DNA of 64,000 nt from an uncultured Verrucomicrobiota bacterium (GCA_903953565.1 CAJBKE010000065.1:1-64000), one strand, 5' to 3'. Positions 55,152 through 64,000 are shown, counted from the first letter of the stretch. Translations and numbers: made by a program. The notes: generated from the letters alone by a model not told the origin.

Positions 55152-55646
55152 ATGAAGCGCACTCTCCGCTTGGGCACGGCCTTGGCCGTTGCGGGTTCGA
55201 TCGGCACTGCCGGTTGCGAAAATTTCAGCGCCACCGAGGCCGGGCTATTGGCCGCGGGTCTGGCCGGTGCGGCCACCGGCATCGCTCTCGGCACCACAGG
55301 TGTCCCCTCCAGTTCCTCAATTCCCATCGCGCTGGGTGCCGCCGCGGGCGCCGGAGCCCTCGCGGTCGCCGCGACCAATATGTCGGTCGGACGCGACCAG
55401 CGTTTGATGGCGGAGCAACGCGGACAAATGCTCGTCGAGCAAGCCCGTCAACGCGGCGCGCAAAATATTCCGCGCTATATCCTCGTCGACACCATCTCGT
55501 CTCGGCCCACGGGCGGCGGACGTCCGGTCATGATTTTCGATACTGCCAGCGGCAAGGTCGCGAGCAACCGTCTTTATTATGTCGGCATGCCGGTCGGTCC
55601 CTACGGATTCACCGATGCGCCTCCCGGCATGATGAACATGCGCTAA
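55152..55646 (+). CDS. Glycine/alanine-rich lipoprotein
   Basis: About 164 residues from MKRTLRLGTALAVAGSIGTA with a following GC that forms a lipobox (Cys22). An Ala/Gly-rich hydrophobic stretch (about 31-75; LLAAGLAGAATGIALG) resembles glycine-zipper segments. The C-terminal part has NIPRYILVDTISSRP and VASNRLYYVGMP. An ATG six codons earlier (55134) is possible. It is followed after 8 bases by the kinase-like gene. Confidence 0.75.
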   Translation: MKRTLRLGTALAVAGSIGTAGCENFSATEAGLLAAGLAGAATGIALGTTGVPSSSSIPIALGAAAGAGALAVAATNMSVGRDQRLMAEQRGQMLVEQARQRGAQNIPRYILVDTISSRPTGGGRPVMIFDTASGKVASNRLYYVGMPVGPYGFTDAPPGMMNMR

Positions 55647-55654
55647 GCCGCATC

Positions 55655-56542
55655 ATGGCGGATCGCGCCACCATGGAGGAGCGTCCGCCATTCCAGATTC
55701 TGCCGCCCGGGCGCCGCGCACGCATCTTCGGCGTCGACTACGCCATCGTTTCGCAACCGGACGGGGGGGAACTCTACGTTTCCCGCATCGCCTGGCGGTG
55801 GCTCGATTGGCTGCAACCGGATCGCTGGTGGGACCGTGAGGCCGACGCCGTGCGCGGCGAAAGATTGCCGGGGAGCACCGGAACGGTTTACCGCGTACGC
55901 AGCGCGCCTCCCGGCATGCCGGCACGTGATCTCGTGGTGAAATTCTCGCGCGTGGCGCAGGATGTGCCGCTCTTCATCCCGGACGAATTTCTCGACTCCT
56001 TGCCCCGCACGGCGGTGGCCGATGCGCGGTTTTTGGCGCCGTTCGCCGAATTCGGACTGTTGCATGAACTCCGCGGCAACATCCTCAACCACGGCCCCCA
56101 CCGCCTGAGGACTAAAATGCCCCTGGCCATTTACTCCCCGCCCGGAAAATATCCGCTTTGGCAGACGGGACGGCATGCCGACATTTTCCGCTCGCACCAA
56201 CAGGCCATGGCCCATGACCAGTTCGAAAACGGATTGGCTGAGGTGCAACTCGATATCGAACGCGACTATCTCGGTATCTTTGCCTGGATTGACGGCATCG
56301 ACGCCGAGGAAGCTTTCAACCGCGGCCTCATCGACCAGGACCTTCTCGTCCTCCTGACGCGCTCAAGCAACCACGCCCTTTCACGCCTCGGCTACCGCAT
56401 CCTCGACAACAAGCCGCGCCATCTCATCGTCCGACCGCGACCTGATGGAACGCTGCTGCAGCGCGACGGGAAGATCATCTACACGATGATCGACTTCGAG
56501 TTGCTGCAGCGTCACGAAGACGCGGCACGAGTGACGAGATGA
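55655..56542 (+). CDS. Protein-kinase-like protein of unknown substrate
   Basis: This 295-residue soluble protein has a possible kinase layout: a Gly-containing stretch GSTGTVYRVR (about residues 73-82), RDLVVKFSR with a candidate beta-3 lysine (K96), ILDNKPRHLIVRPRPDG (about 243-263) in the place of the catalytic loop and IIYTMIDFELLQRH with a DFE triplet (280-282) where DFG/DFD is expected. No family is recognised with certainty and activity is only inferred. It is 8 bases after a lipoprotein gene and is followed by repeat copy 4. Confidence 0.7.
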   Translation: MADRATMEERPPFQILPPGRRARIFGVDYAIVSQPDGGELYVSRIAWRWLDWLQPDRWWDREADAVRGERLPGSTGTVYRVRSAPPGMPARDLVVKFSRVAQDVPLFIPDEFLDSLPRTAVADARFLAPFAEFGLLHELRGNILNHGPHRLRTKMPLAIYSPPGKYPLWQTGRHADIFRSHQQAMAHDQFENGLAEVQLDIERDYLGIFAWIDGIDAEEAFNRGLIDQDLLVLLTRSSNHALSRLGYRILDNKPRHLIVRPRPDGTLLQRDGKIIYTMIDFELLQRHEDAARVTR

Positions 56543-56555
56543 GCGAAACCGCCAA

Positions 56556-56623
56556 GGTGGATCGCGATGTCCCTATCGCGATCAATCCCCAAGACAAATC
56601 GCGCCGGGACGGCGCGATCCACC
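56556..56623 (+). repeat. GGTGGATCGCG composite palindrome, copy 4
   Basis: A 68-bp copy between the kinase-like gene and the convergent BI-1 gene. Outer repeats and the right hairpin are identical to the other copies; the left loop is TCCCT. Confidence 0.92.
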
Positions 56624-56648
56624 TTACGGCGAAGAAACCGCTGCGGGC

Positions 56649-57338
56649 TCACCGCCGCGAGCCCATGAACATGCGCAGCACATACCAGAACATCATGGCA
56701 ATGCCGGCGAAGAGCTGGATTGATGCGGCCACGTCGGCATTGGCGGGAAATCCACGCATGATGTTGGACGTGGTGTAGAGCACCGATCCGGAGGCCAAAA
56801 CAATCATGGCCACGCTGAACCATGTGCCGGGGTCGAATTTGAAGATCACGGCGCACACTATGACAGCCAAGCCGAACAATCCGCCCCAGATCAAAAATGA
56901 GCGCAGGAAGGAAAAATCGCGACCTGTGGTCACAACCACCGCAGTAAGCAGAACGAAACCACCGATGGTCACTTGGGCGGCACTGGCAATGACCCCCGGG
57001 GCGGCGCTTTCCGCGGCGGCGAGGAGCGGGATGGTGATGAGCGCCTGGAGCAAAACGTAGAGGAAAAATCCGAGGTATTGCAGGGGACGCGACACCGACG
57101 GCACGGCGATCAGGGTGGCGACCCAGGAGAGCAGCATGAATCCGCCGAGGACCACGAGCCACGAGACGCCCGAAAAAACCCGCAACACGGTGTCCGCGAT
57201 GCCGCTCTGGAAAAACCAGATTTCCAAACCGACAAAAAGCAGGACGGCGAGGACGAGGTGCGCGTAGACGCGGGTGAGAAAAGATCCTTGCTCGCGCGCG
57301 GCGAGACCGGAGACAGGGACGGTGTAGGGGTTGGCCAT
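56649..57338 (-). CDS. Bax inhibitor-1/YccA family membrane protein
   Basis: This 229-residue protein has about seven membrane segments. The start EQGSFLTRVYAHLVLAVLLF and the last parts MIVLASGSVLYTTSNIMRGF and ADVAASIQLFAGIAMMFWYV are typical of the family, which includes pH-sensitive calcium leak channels. The exact role in bacteria is unknown. Confidence 0.92.
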   Translation of the reverse strand: MANPYTVPVSGLAAREQGSFLTRVYAHLVLAVLLFVGLEIWFFQSGIADTVLRVFSGVSWLVVLGGFMLLSWVATLIAVPSVSRPLQYLGFFLYVLLQALITIPLLAAAESAAPGVIASAAQVTIGGFVLLTAVVVTTGRDFSFLRSFLIWGGLFGLAVIVCAVIFKFDPGTWFSVAMIVLASGSVLYTTSNIMRGFPANADVAASIQLFAGIAMMFWYVLRMFMGSRR

Positions 57339-57376
57339 GGATCAAAGATGCTAGAGCCGGCGCAGCTCGGCACGCT

Positions 57377-58273
57377 TTACTTTTTGGCCCGGGGATGGAA
57401 TTGGCGGTGAGCTTTGTGCAGGCCGCGGGTGTCGACGTGGGTATAAACCTGCGTGGTCGAAATGTCCGCGTGACCGAGCATTTCCTGGATGATGCGCAGG
57501 TCGGCCCCGCCTTGCAGCAGATGGGTGGCGAAAGAATGGCGGAGCATGTGCGGATGGACATCCTTGGAGAGCCCGGCCCGCCTAGCCAACTCGCCTAGCA
57601 GTTGCCAGATGCGCTGGTTGGTCAATTTGCGTCCGCGCACGGAGAGAAAAATCTCCCCGCCGGTTTTTTTGCCGACCAGCTCGGGACGGCCGGCTTGGAG
57701 ATAACGTTGCAGCGCTTGGCGCGCGCCGGAGCCGACCGGGACCAAGCGCTGTTTGTTGCCTTTGCCGATCACGCGGATGAAACCCTGCTCGAGATCGAGA
57801 TTTTCCAGCCGGGCTCCGCAGAGTTCGGAGACGCGCAGGCCGCTGGCGTAGAGCAATTCCACAATGGCCCGGTCGCGTATTTCCAGGGGAGTTTTGCCGC
57901 CGGCGGCATGGATCAGTCGGGCGACTTCCGGCTCGGAGAGCGTATCGGGCAGGTAACGCTCGACTTTCGGCACGCCGAGGAATTCCGTCGGATCACGCTC
58001 GAGAATTTTGCGCTGCACGAGGAAACGGAAAAGAATGCGCAAGGCCACGGCATGAAGCTTGATCGTCGCCGCTGCGGCACCGCCTTTCTTCCGCCAACCG
58101 AGGAAGTCGCCGATTGCCTCGGGAGTGACCTCGGCCCACTCGGCAGCACGTTTTTGGTCCGCCGCCCACTTCGCGAAAAGCTCGAGCGAGGCACGCGTGC
58201 TCAGTTGGTAGTTGTCGGACAACCCACGCTCGGTGGCCAGATACAGGATGAACTGGTCTGTCTCCGCGTTCAC
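57377..58273 (-). CDS. xerD: Tyrosine site-specific recombinase XerD/XerC
   Basis: This 298-residue protein is exactly the usual Xer length. The N-terminal SAM-like DNA-binding domain covers about residues 1-90. Catalytic residues: Arg in GLRVSELCGA, His and Arg in HPHMLRHSFATHLL, His in GHADISTTQVYTHV with the nucleophile Tyr. It resolves chromosome dimers at dif. The GTG start overlaps the purC stop (GTGA). XerC against XerD cannot be told without the partner. Confidence 0.93.
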   Translation of the reverse strand: MNAETDQFILYLATERGLSDNYQLSTRASLELFAKWAADQKRAAEWAEVTPEAIGDFLGWRKKGGAAAATIKLHAVALRILFRFLVQRKILERDPTEFLGVPKVERYLPDTLSEPEVARLIHAAGGKTPLEIRDRAIVELLYASGLRVSELCGARLENLDLEQGFIRVIGKGNKQRLVPVGSGARQALQRYLQAGRPELVGKKTGGEIFLSVRGRKLTNQRIWQLLGELARRAGLSKDVHPHMLRHSFATHLLQGGADLRIIQEMLGHADISTTQVYTHVDTRGLHKAHRQFHPRAKK

Positions 58274-59148
58274 GCCGGACGCCGTGCAAGGGCGATCCGC
58301 TCGTACGCCTCGCGGTATTTCTCGGCGGTCTGGGCAATGATGTCCGGAGGCAAGTGCGGTGCGGGTGGCTGACGGTTCCAACCGGATTGGAGCAGCCAGT
58401 CGCGGACGAATTGTTTGTCGAAACTCGGCGGATGCGTGCCGGGCTCCCAAAGGTCGGCCGGCCAGAAACGCGAGGAATCGGGCGTGAGGCATTCGTCGAT
58501 CAGCACGAGGTCGTCGTCGATCAGGCCGAATTCGAATTTCGTATCGGCAATGATGACCCCGGCCCGCTCGGCCTGGATGCGTCCGTAATCGTAGACCTCG
58601 AAACTGGCCTCGCGCACGGCATGGGCCAGTTCATCGCCGAGCAAGCGGCGGCATTTTTCCCAGCTGATCGGTTCGTCATGGCCCTCTGTTGCTTTGGTTG
58701 TCGGGGTGAAAAGCGGTGCGGGCAATTTGGACGCTTCGCGCAGTCCGCGCGGGACCTCGTGTCCACCCACCGTTCCGCGGTCGCGGTATTCGTCCCACGC
58801 CGCACCGGCCAGATACCCACGGACCACGCACTCGACGGGCAGCGGTTTCGATTTGCGGCAAAGCATGCTGCGCCCGGCGAGCTGTTCAGCGAAAGGCTGC
58901 AACTCGGCGGGGAAAGTGGCGAAGTCCGCGGAAACAAAATGATTCGGGACAAAATCCAGCCGCTGGAACCAGAAAGCGGAGAGTTGGGTCAGCACCTCGC
59001 CTTTTCCGGGGATCGGGTCGGGCAGAACGCAGTCGAAAGCGGAAAGGCGGTCGCTGGCCACCAAGAGCACGCGGTCGCCCGATGCGTAGACCTCGCGGAC
59101 CTTGCCGCGGCGGACCAATTCCCAACCGGGGAGCTGCAGAATCGACAT
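58270..59148 (-). CDS. purC: SAICAR synthetase
   Basis: This 292-residue enzyme of purine synthesis joins CAIR and aspartate. RRGKVREVYASGDRVLLVAS is the nucleotide-binding start; VECVVRGYLAGAAWDEYRDR and LIDECLTPDSSRFWPADLWE are the family signatures. The ATG at 59148 begins MSILQLPGWELV. It is about 55 residues longer than the short bacterial form and resembles the longer type. Confidence 0.96.
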   Translation of the reverse strand: MSILQLPGWELVRRGKVREVYASGDRVLLVASDRLSAFDCVLPDPIPGKGEVLTQLSAFWFQRLDFVPNHFVSADFATFPAELQPFAEQLAGRSMLCRKSKPLPVECVVRGYLAGAAWDEYRDRGTVGGHEVPRGLREASKLPAPLFTPTTKATEGHDEPISWEKCRRLLGDELAHAVREASFEVYDYGRIQAERAGVIIADTKFEFGLIDDDLVLIDECLTPDSSRFWPADLWEPGTHPPSFDKQFVRDWLLQSGWNRQPPAPHLPPDIIAQTAEKYREAYERIALARRPA

Positions 59149-59252
59149 GGGGCGGAGTTTACTACCGGGCACCCCCGCCCAGGCAAAGCCCAAAGAAGGA
59201 AACCGCAAATTCCTTGGATCCGCCCCGCCCCTCGCCTAGCCTGCGCGGTTCT

Positions 59253-59573
59253 ATGCAGATCCTGACTTTGCTCGCCCAAGCCGCACCCGGCGCCCCGGAA
59301 CAACCACCGGTGCTCTTCCAGTTCCTGCCGCTCATTATCATTGCGGTCCTCTTTTACTTCCTGCTCATCCGCCCGCAGCAGAAAAAGCAGAAGGATCACC
59401 AGCAACTGGTCACGTCGGTCAAAACCGGGGACAAAGTGACCACCGCCGGCGGCATCCATGGCATCGTCGCCAATGTCAAAGAAACGACGTTTCTGGTCAA
59501 AGTGGCCGACAACGTGAAAATCGAGTTCGACAAGAGCGCGATCACTTCCGTGGGCAAGGCGGACGCCGCCTGA
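59253..59573 (+). CDS. yajC: Preprotein translocase subunit YajC
   Basis: This 106-residue protein has one membrane segment (about residues 22-39) followed by the family motif FYFLLIRPQQKKQKDHQQLV and GDKVTTAGGIHGIVANV. It forms a complex with SecDF. It lies 28 bases upstream of secDF on the same strand and is divergent from purC. Confidence 0.96.
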   Translation: MQILTLLAQAAPGAPEQPPVLFQFLPLIIIAVLFYFLLIRPQQKKQKDHQQLVTSVKTGDKVTTAGGIHGIVANVKETTFLVKVADNVKIEFDKSAITSVGKADAA

Positions 59574-59601
59574 TCCAGCGCCACCCGCGCCACGACCTGC
59601 C

Positions 59602-61920
59602 ATGAGCCCGACCTTCACTTTTGTTTTCGGCCTACTCCTTCTCGGGCTGTTCTTCTGGTATTTCATGACCGATGCGGCGAGACGCAAGCGCGCCATCGGG
59701 CTCGTGCTGACCGTGCTGCTCCTCGCGTTCTGCATCGAGGCAATCGTCCCGCCGGAGAAGAAAATCCGCCTCGGCCTCGATCTGCAGGGTGGCACGTCTT
59801 TCCTTTTGCGACTGGTCGGTGAGGACGGCGAGCAAATCACGCCGACCACCCTCGACCAAGCCATCGAGGTCATCCGCAAACGCGTCGACCAGTTCGGCGT
59901 GAGCGAGCCGGTCATCGCCGCACAGGGTCGCGACCGCATTCTTGTGCAGATCCCCGGCCTCGATACGCAGCAGCTGGCGCAAACCAAGGAACAGCTCCAG
60001 CGCGTGGCCAAACTCGAATTCGCCCTCGTTCACCCGCAGAGCGATTCCATCCTCGCCCAAGTCGAGGCCGGCGAAGGCGTTTTGCCGCCCGGTTTCGTGG
60101 TCAAGGAATACACCGATGTGATCGAGGGCAAGGAGCAGACCTTGCGCCTGCTCGTCAAACAACGCGCCGACCTGACCGGCGACCGGGTCACCTCGGCCAA
60201 CCCGTTCTATGACGTTCAGGGCTACGGAGTGGCAATGAGGTTCGACGGCGATGGCGCCAAAATTTTCGGCGATCTCACCACCGCCCATGTCGGTAACCGT
60301 CTGGCCATCATGCTCGACGGTGATGTGCAGAGCGCCCCGAGCATCCGCCAGCCCATCTACGGCGGCGAAGCCGTCATCACCGGGCGGTTCAGCGACGAGG
60401 AAGCCCGCAATCTGGCCAGCGTTCTCGAAAATCCGCTCAAGACACCGGTCGAAATCGAAGAGACGCGCAGCGTTTCCGCGTCGCTCGGCGCCGATTCCAT
60501 CCGCAGCGGCGTCGGCGCAGGCTTGCTCGGTCTCGCCTTGACCCTGCTCTTCGTCCTTTTCTACTACCGGCTCGCGGGATTTGTCGCGTGCCTTGCCCTT
60601 GCGGTGAACCTCATCCTGCTCTTCGGCGCGATGTGCATGTTCAACTTCGTGCTCACTCTGCCGGGTATCGCGGGCATCATCCTGACCATCGGCATGGCCA
60701 TCGACGCCAACGTGCTCATTTATGAACGTCTTCGTGAGGAAATGGCCGCCGGCAAATCACTCGGCGCCGCGGTCAATGCCGCCTACGAAAAGGCATTCTC
60801 GGCCATCTTCGACGCGAACCTCACGACACTCATCACCTCGGCTATCCTCTTCTGGCAGGCCACCGGTCCGGTCAAGGGCTTCGCCATCACCCTGACCCTC
60901 GGCATCATCGCCTCGATGTTTTCCGCGCTGCTCTTCACGCGCACCTGCTTCGGCTACATGCTGGAAAACTTCGGGCTGAAAAAACTGCGCATGCTCAACT
61001 GGATCCCGGCGCACAAGATCGACTTTCTCGGCAAACGTCATATCGCCCTCGCGCTGTCGGCCATCCTTATCCTCGGCTCGATCGGATTCTTCGCTTGGAG
61101 AGGCGATAAAAACTTCGGTGTCGACTTCACCGGCGGCGACCTTGTTGTCCTCGGCTCGAAGGAACAGGTTCCCCTCGCCGACCTGCGCCGCAGCGTCGAA
61201 GCGGCCGGCATCGGCGAAACCACGCTGCAAACTTCAATCGAAGAAGGAAAGGAACTGGTCACCGTGCAGAGCAAATTCGGCACAGCCGACGCCGTCGTGG
61301 CCAAGCTGCAGCAGGATTTCCCGTCGGCCCAATGGACCATCGAGCAGACCGACACGGTCGGACCACGCGTCGGCCAGGAACTGGCCGGACGCTCCCTCTT
61401 CGCCCTCGCTCTCGGACTTCTCGGAATCCTCATCTACGTCACGCTCCGCTTCGAATTCTCCTTCGCCCTCGGCGCGCTCGTCGCGCTCTTGCATGACGTG
61501 ATCATTACGGTCGGTGTTTTTTCCATACTCGGACGCGAGGTCTCGCTCGTCATGGTCGGCGCCGTGCTGACCATTGCCGGATACTCGATCAACGACACCA
61601 TCGTCGTCTTCGACCGCGTGCGTGAAGGCTTGATGTCCGGGCGCCGCGGCACCGTCGCGCAAATCATGAACGAGTGCATCAACGAAACGCTCGGCCGCAC
61701 CATCCTGACCGGCGGCACCACATTGCTCGCCACCGCCGCGCTCTTTTTCCTCGGCGGTCCGGTGCTGAGCGACTTCGCCTTGGCGATCTTGATCGGCATC
61801 CTCGTGGGAACGTATTCGTCGATCTTCGTCGCCGCGCCCATCGTCCTGTGGTGGGCCAAGCGCTCGGGCAAGAGCATCAAGCGCGAAGTGCTCGGCGATC
61901 TGCCGCAATCGGCGTCCTGA
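59602..61920 (+). CDS. secDF: Fused SecD-SecF protein
   Basis: A 772-residue fusion of SecD (about residues 1-470) and SecF (about 480-772), together with twelve or so membrane segments. SecD parts include RLGLDLQGGTSFLL, and SecF parts NFGVDFTGGDLV and the DTIVVFDRVREG segment. It uses proton flow to pull proteins across the membrane after SecA. Two separate genes are common elsewhere; the fusion is known in several phyla. Confidence 0.96.
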   Translation: MSPTFTFVFGLLLLGLFFWYFMTDAARRKRAIGLVLTVLLLAFCIEAIVPPEKKIRLGLDLQGGTSFLLRLVGEDGEQITPTTLDQAIEVIRKRVDQFGVSEPVIAAQGRDRILVQIPGLDTQQLAQTKEQLQRVAKLEFALVHPQSDSILAQVEAGEGVLPPGFVVKEYTDVIEGKEQTLRLLVKQRADLTGDRVTSANPFYDVQGYGVAMRFDGDGAKIFGDLTTAHVGNRLAIMLDGDVQSAPSIRQPIYGGEAVITGRFSDEEARNLASVLENPLKTPVEIEETRSVSASLGADSIRSGVGAGLLGLALTLLFVLFYYRLAGFVACLALAVNLILLFGAMCMFNFVLTLPGIAGIILTIGMAIDANVLIYERLREEMAAGKSLGAAVNAAYEKAFSAIFDANLTTLITSAILFWQATGPVKGFAITLTLGIIASMFSALLFTRTCFGYMLENFGLKKLRMLNWIPAHKIDFLGKRHIALALSAILILGSIGFFAWRGDKNFGVDFTGGDLVVLGSKEQVPLADLRRSVEAAGIGETTLQTSIEEGKELVTVQSKFGTADAVVAKLQQDFPSAQWTIEQTDTVGPRVGQELAGRSLFALALGLLGILIYVTLRFEFSFALGALVALLHDVIITVGVFSILGREVSLVMVGAVLTIAGYSINDTIVVFDRVREGLMSGRRGTVAQIMNECINETLGRTILTGGTTLLATAALFFLGGPVLSDFALAILIGILVGTYSSIFVAAPIVLWWAKRSGKSIKREVLGDLPQSAS

Positions 61921-61927
61921 TCCTGGG

Positions 61928-61994
61928 GGTGGATCGCGCCGTCCCGGCGCGATTTCCGCGGGTGCTTATCGCGATGGGGACATCGCGATCCACC
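61928..61994 (-). repeat. GGTGGATCGCG composite palindrome, copy 5 (inverted)
   Basis: A 67-bp copy in the opposite direction: the GCGCCGTCCCGGCGC hairpin comes first and the ATCGCGATGGGGACATCGCGAT hairpin second. It fills the gap between the convergent secDF and zupT stops. Confidence 0.92.
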
Positions 61995-61997
61995 GGA

Positions 61998-62855
61998 CTA
62001 CTTCATCAACAACAAACTCAGCGCCATCACCAACATCCCGCCGACGAGACCGAGGACACTGTCGTGTCCTTTGCCATAAGCGCGGCTGGTCGGGAGCAGT
62101 TCATCGAGGCTGATGTAAACCATGATGCCGGCCACGGCACCGAAGACGGGACCGACGAGGTCGCCCGGGATGACCGCGCCCCCTCCTCCGGCCAGGAGGA
62201 CCAAAACCGCATAAGCCGCAATGGCCCCGACTGGTTCGGCCAGACCACTCAGCGCCGAGTAGATGAAGGCTTTGCGCCGACTGCCCGTGGCGAAGTAGAT
62301 CGGCACGGACACGCTCATGCCCTCGGGAATATTGTGCAGAGCGATAGCCACAGCGATGGCCACACCGAGCCCCGGATCCTGCAGAGCGACAAGGAAAGTA
62401 GCCAAACCCTCCGGGAAATTGTGGATACCGATGGCCAACGCGGTGAACAACCCCATGCGCATCAGTTTGTGGTCGTGGCGGTGCGGTGCGGGCTCGTCCC
62501 GCGCATGGAGAAGTGTTTCAGCCTCCTCGTGGGTGCGCGCCTCGTGCGGATTCTCCGCCGCGGGAATGAGGTTGTCGATTAGCGCAATGACAAGAATGCC
62601 CGCGAAAAAGGACGCCGCGTTGATCCATGCGGCCATGACATCGCTGTAACCCGCGCCTGCCAGCGCCGCCTCGCCCTTGGGGAAAATTTCGACGAAAGAA
62701 ACATAAAGCATCACACCCGCGGAAAATCCTGTGGTCACGGAAAGAAAACGGTGGTCGGTCCGTTTGGCCAAGAAGGCGATGCAGCTCCCCACCACCGTCC
62801 CGAGGCCGGCCAGCAAGGTCAGCATAAAGGCGGTCAGAAGATGTTCGTTCGTCAT
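61998..62855 (-). CDS. zupT: ZIP-family metal transporter ZupT
   Basis: This 285-residue protein has eight predicted membrane segments. The metal-binding helix motifs are [13 protein letters not shown] and [14 protein letters not shown] His-rich cytoplasmic loop ([20 protein letters not shown]) lies between the third and fourth segments. It imports zinc and possibly other divalent metals. Confidence 0.95.
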   Translation of the reverse strand: MTNEHLLTAFMLTLLAGLGTVVGSCIAFLAKRTDHRFLSVTTGFSAGVMLYVSFVEIFPKGEAALAGAGYSDVMAAWINAASFFAGILVIALIDNLIPAAENPHEARTHEEAETLLHARDEPAPHRHDHKLMRMGLFTALAIGIHNFPEGLATFLVALQDPGLGVAIAVAIALHNIPEGMSVSVPIYFATGSRRKAFIYSALSGLAEPVGAIAAYAVLVLLAGGGGAVIPGDLVGPVFGAVAGIMVYISLDELLPTSRAYGKGHDSVLGLVGGMLVMALSLLLMK

Positions 62856-62892
62856 TCGGTGATGCGGGGATTATCCGTGCGCGCAGCGGAAG

Positions 62893-63825
62893 TCAATGCG
62901 CGCGCTTGCGCTTGGCTGTTTCCGCCGGCGCGCCGGCAACCCGGGCCAAAACACGCACTCCCTCGTGCGCGAATTGCCGCTCGGCCGTGACAACGAAAAG
63001 TTCCTCGTGGATTCCCGTGCGCAATGGAAGCGTCCTGAGACCATAGCGCTTGCCCGCCGAGGCCAGCATCGGCGCGGGCAAAGGCGCGGCGCCCGCACCG
63101 TCCGCCGCCATCTCGCACATGGCCGCCGCATCGTCGAATTCGGCACGAATGTCGGGACGGATTCCTTCGTCCGCCCACCAACGATCGAGTTCACGGCGGA
63201 GCGGCGATTCGCGAGTCGGCACAAGGACAGGGAATCCATCGAGTCCGGAACGCGGACGGAATCTTTTCGCCAGTGCCGGCGCGGCAACGAACGAGACACC
63301 GAACCTTCCCGCACGGCGGCTGAAGAGTGCTGTTTTCAGCGAGGCAGGCGGCGGCTCATTGGCCACGACAAGATCGATCTGGTGCGCCATGAGCGCCGGA
63401 TAAAGTTCCCCGGGCAGCCCCTCCCTCACCACGACACGCAAATCAGGAGCTTCGTGGCGGGCGCGGATGACGATGGACGAGACGAGCAGCTTCGGCACGG
63501 CATCGCCGATCCCGAGGTGCACCGTTTGCGGTCCGATGGGCGCGCCCCGCCGCACCACCTCGATCATTTCATCACCCAAATCGAACACGCGCTCCGCGTA
63601 GCGCCGCACGACCCGGCCCGCGTCGGTCGGGATGAGCTTGCGCCCCTCGCGGAGGAAAAGCGGCGTCGCCAAGAATTCCTCCAACTCGCGCACCTGCGCA
63701 CTGAGAGTCGGCGGGGAAACACGGAGAGCCCGGGACGCCGCCGTGACTCCGCCCTCCGCCGCCACGGCGAGAAAGTAGCGGAGGTGGTGGTAATTGAGCT
63801 GGAGATGTATTCGGTTTTTCCGCAT
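62893..63825 (-). CDS. NhaR-like LysR-family transcriptional regulator
   Basis: This 310-residue regulator has an N-terminal winged helix-turn-helix (LNYHHLRYFLAVAAEGGVTA; RALRVSPPTLSAQVRELEEF) and a periplasmic-binding-protein-like effector domain (about residues 95-300). The NYHHLRYF start and GIGDAVPKLLVSSI resemble NhaR, a sodium/pH sensor. It is divergent from the TerC-family gene with 84 bases between, so it may control that gene. The start at 63825 was chosen by homology. Confidence 0.88.
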   Translation of the reverse strand: MRKNRIHLQLNYHHLRYFLAVAAEGGVTAASRALRVSPPTLSAQVRELEEFLATPLFLREGRKLIPTDAGRVVRRYAERVFDLGDEMIEVVRRGAPIGPQTVHLGIGDAVPKLLVSSIVIRARHEAPDLRVVVREGLPGELYPALMAHQIDLVVANEPPPASLKTALFSRRAGRFGVSFVAAPALAKRFRPRSGLDGFPVLVPTRESPLRRELDRWWADEGIRPDIRAEFDDAAAMCEMAADGAGAAPLPAPMLASAGKRYGLRTLPLRTGIHEELFVVTAERQFAHEGVRVLARVAGAPAETAKRKRAH

Positions 63826-63909
63826 GTTGTGTACGTTTATTCGTAATATCCGCATTGTTTGCCACGGGTCAACCTCTCCCTTTTGCCGCAACCAACCGCA
63901 ATACATCTT

Positions 63910-64000
63910 ATGCCCGAAATTCCTCTGACCTGGTGGGTGGCGTTCAACGCCTTCGTCATCACCATGCTCGCCCTCGACCTGGGCGTGTTCCACCGCAAGG
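63910..64000 (+). CDS. TerC/Alx-family membrane protein, partial (N-terminus only)
   Basis: The frame begins ATG at 63910 and reads MPEIPLTWWVAFNAFVITML, then ALDLGVFHRK, before the window ends. The segment WVAFNAFVITMLALDLGVF matches the first membrane helix of TerC/Alx proteins, which are linked to manganese export and tellurite resistance. The gene continues beyond the window. Confidence 0.8.
   Translation, partial: MPEIPLTWWVAFNAFVITMLALDLGVFHRK

Overview
The window is GC-rich bacterial chromosome, dense in genes with many 1-4 bp start/stop overlaps. The three PEP-CTERM exosortase-sorted proteins, the DUF5069 protein, the LL-diaminopimelate aminotransferase and the ribosomal-protein sequences point to Verrucomicrobiota. 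This is inferred from protein families; no rRNA gene is present to confirm it.

Layout. 1-4.3 kb: an aromatic-acid-type efflux locus, with a minus-strand DUF1656 / HlyD / channel-like membrane protein cluster (the last runs off the window) and a divergent FUSC transporter. 4.5-21.7 kb: one long minus-strand str-S10-spc-alpha ribosomal cluster, rpsL-rpsG-fusA-rpsJ-rplC-D-W-B-rpsS-(secreted coiled-coil protein)-rplV-rpsC-rplP-rpmC-rpsQ-rplN-X-E-rpsH-rplF-R-rpsE-rplO-secY-map-infA-rpmJ-rpsM-K-D. It lacks tuf, rpsN, rpmD, adk, rpoA and rplQ, carries an unexpected secreted protein between rpsS and rplV, and its first gene, rpsL, has three in-frame stop codons in an otherwise collinear N-terminal region. 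21.9-32.6 kb: a sugar aminotransferase, Pal and TolB, an FmdB-like protein, an EamA transporter, a DUF5069 protein, an rRNA/tRNA uracil methyltransferase, a GT-C-like membrane protein, a PfkB kinase, a FecR-type protein with a Pro/Thr repeat tail, a TPR membrane protein and cysK. 32.9-38.2 kb: three PEP-CTERM genes interleaved with a Sel1 lipoprotein and a membrane-anchored repeat protein. 38.3-44.4 kb: glgE, amgK-like kinase, murU-like nucleotidyltransferase and GNAT in an overlapping minus-strand run, followed upstream by mutL. 44.5-50.9 kb: a plus-strand run (membrane protein, MidA-like methyltransferase, DUF2071, VOC protein, glycyl-tRNA synthetase, LolD-like ATPase). 51.1-56.5 kb: Mn-type superoxide dismutase, AroE-like dehydrogenase, dapL, small lipoproteins and a kinase-like protein. 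56.6-64 kb: BI-1 family protein, xerD, purC, yajC-secDF, zupT, a NhaR-like LysR regulator and the start of a TerC-family gene.

How genes work together: secY, yajC and secDF supply the Sec translocon; tolB and pal serve the outer membrane; amgK and murU form a cell-wall recycling pair; dapL feeds lysine/peptidoglycan synthesis and aroE-like the shikimate pathway; glgE suggests maltose-1-phosphate/alpha-glucan metabolism.

The most notable non-coding feature is a dispersed composite palindrome of about 67 bp, present in five copies at gene ends. One copy has a longer loop insert that also occurs inside a different, larger inverted-repeat element at about 30.8 kb. The rpsL stop codons, the secreted gene embedded in the S10 operon and these palindromes are the best candidates for something not yet described.
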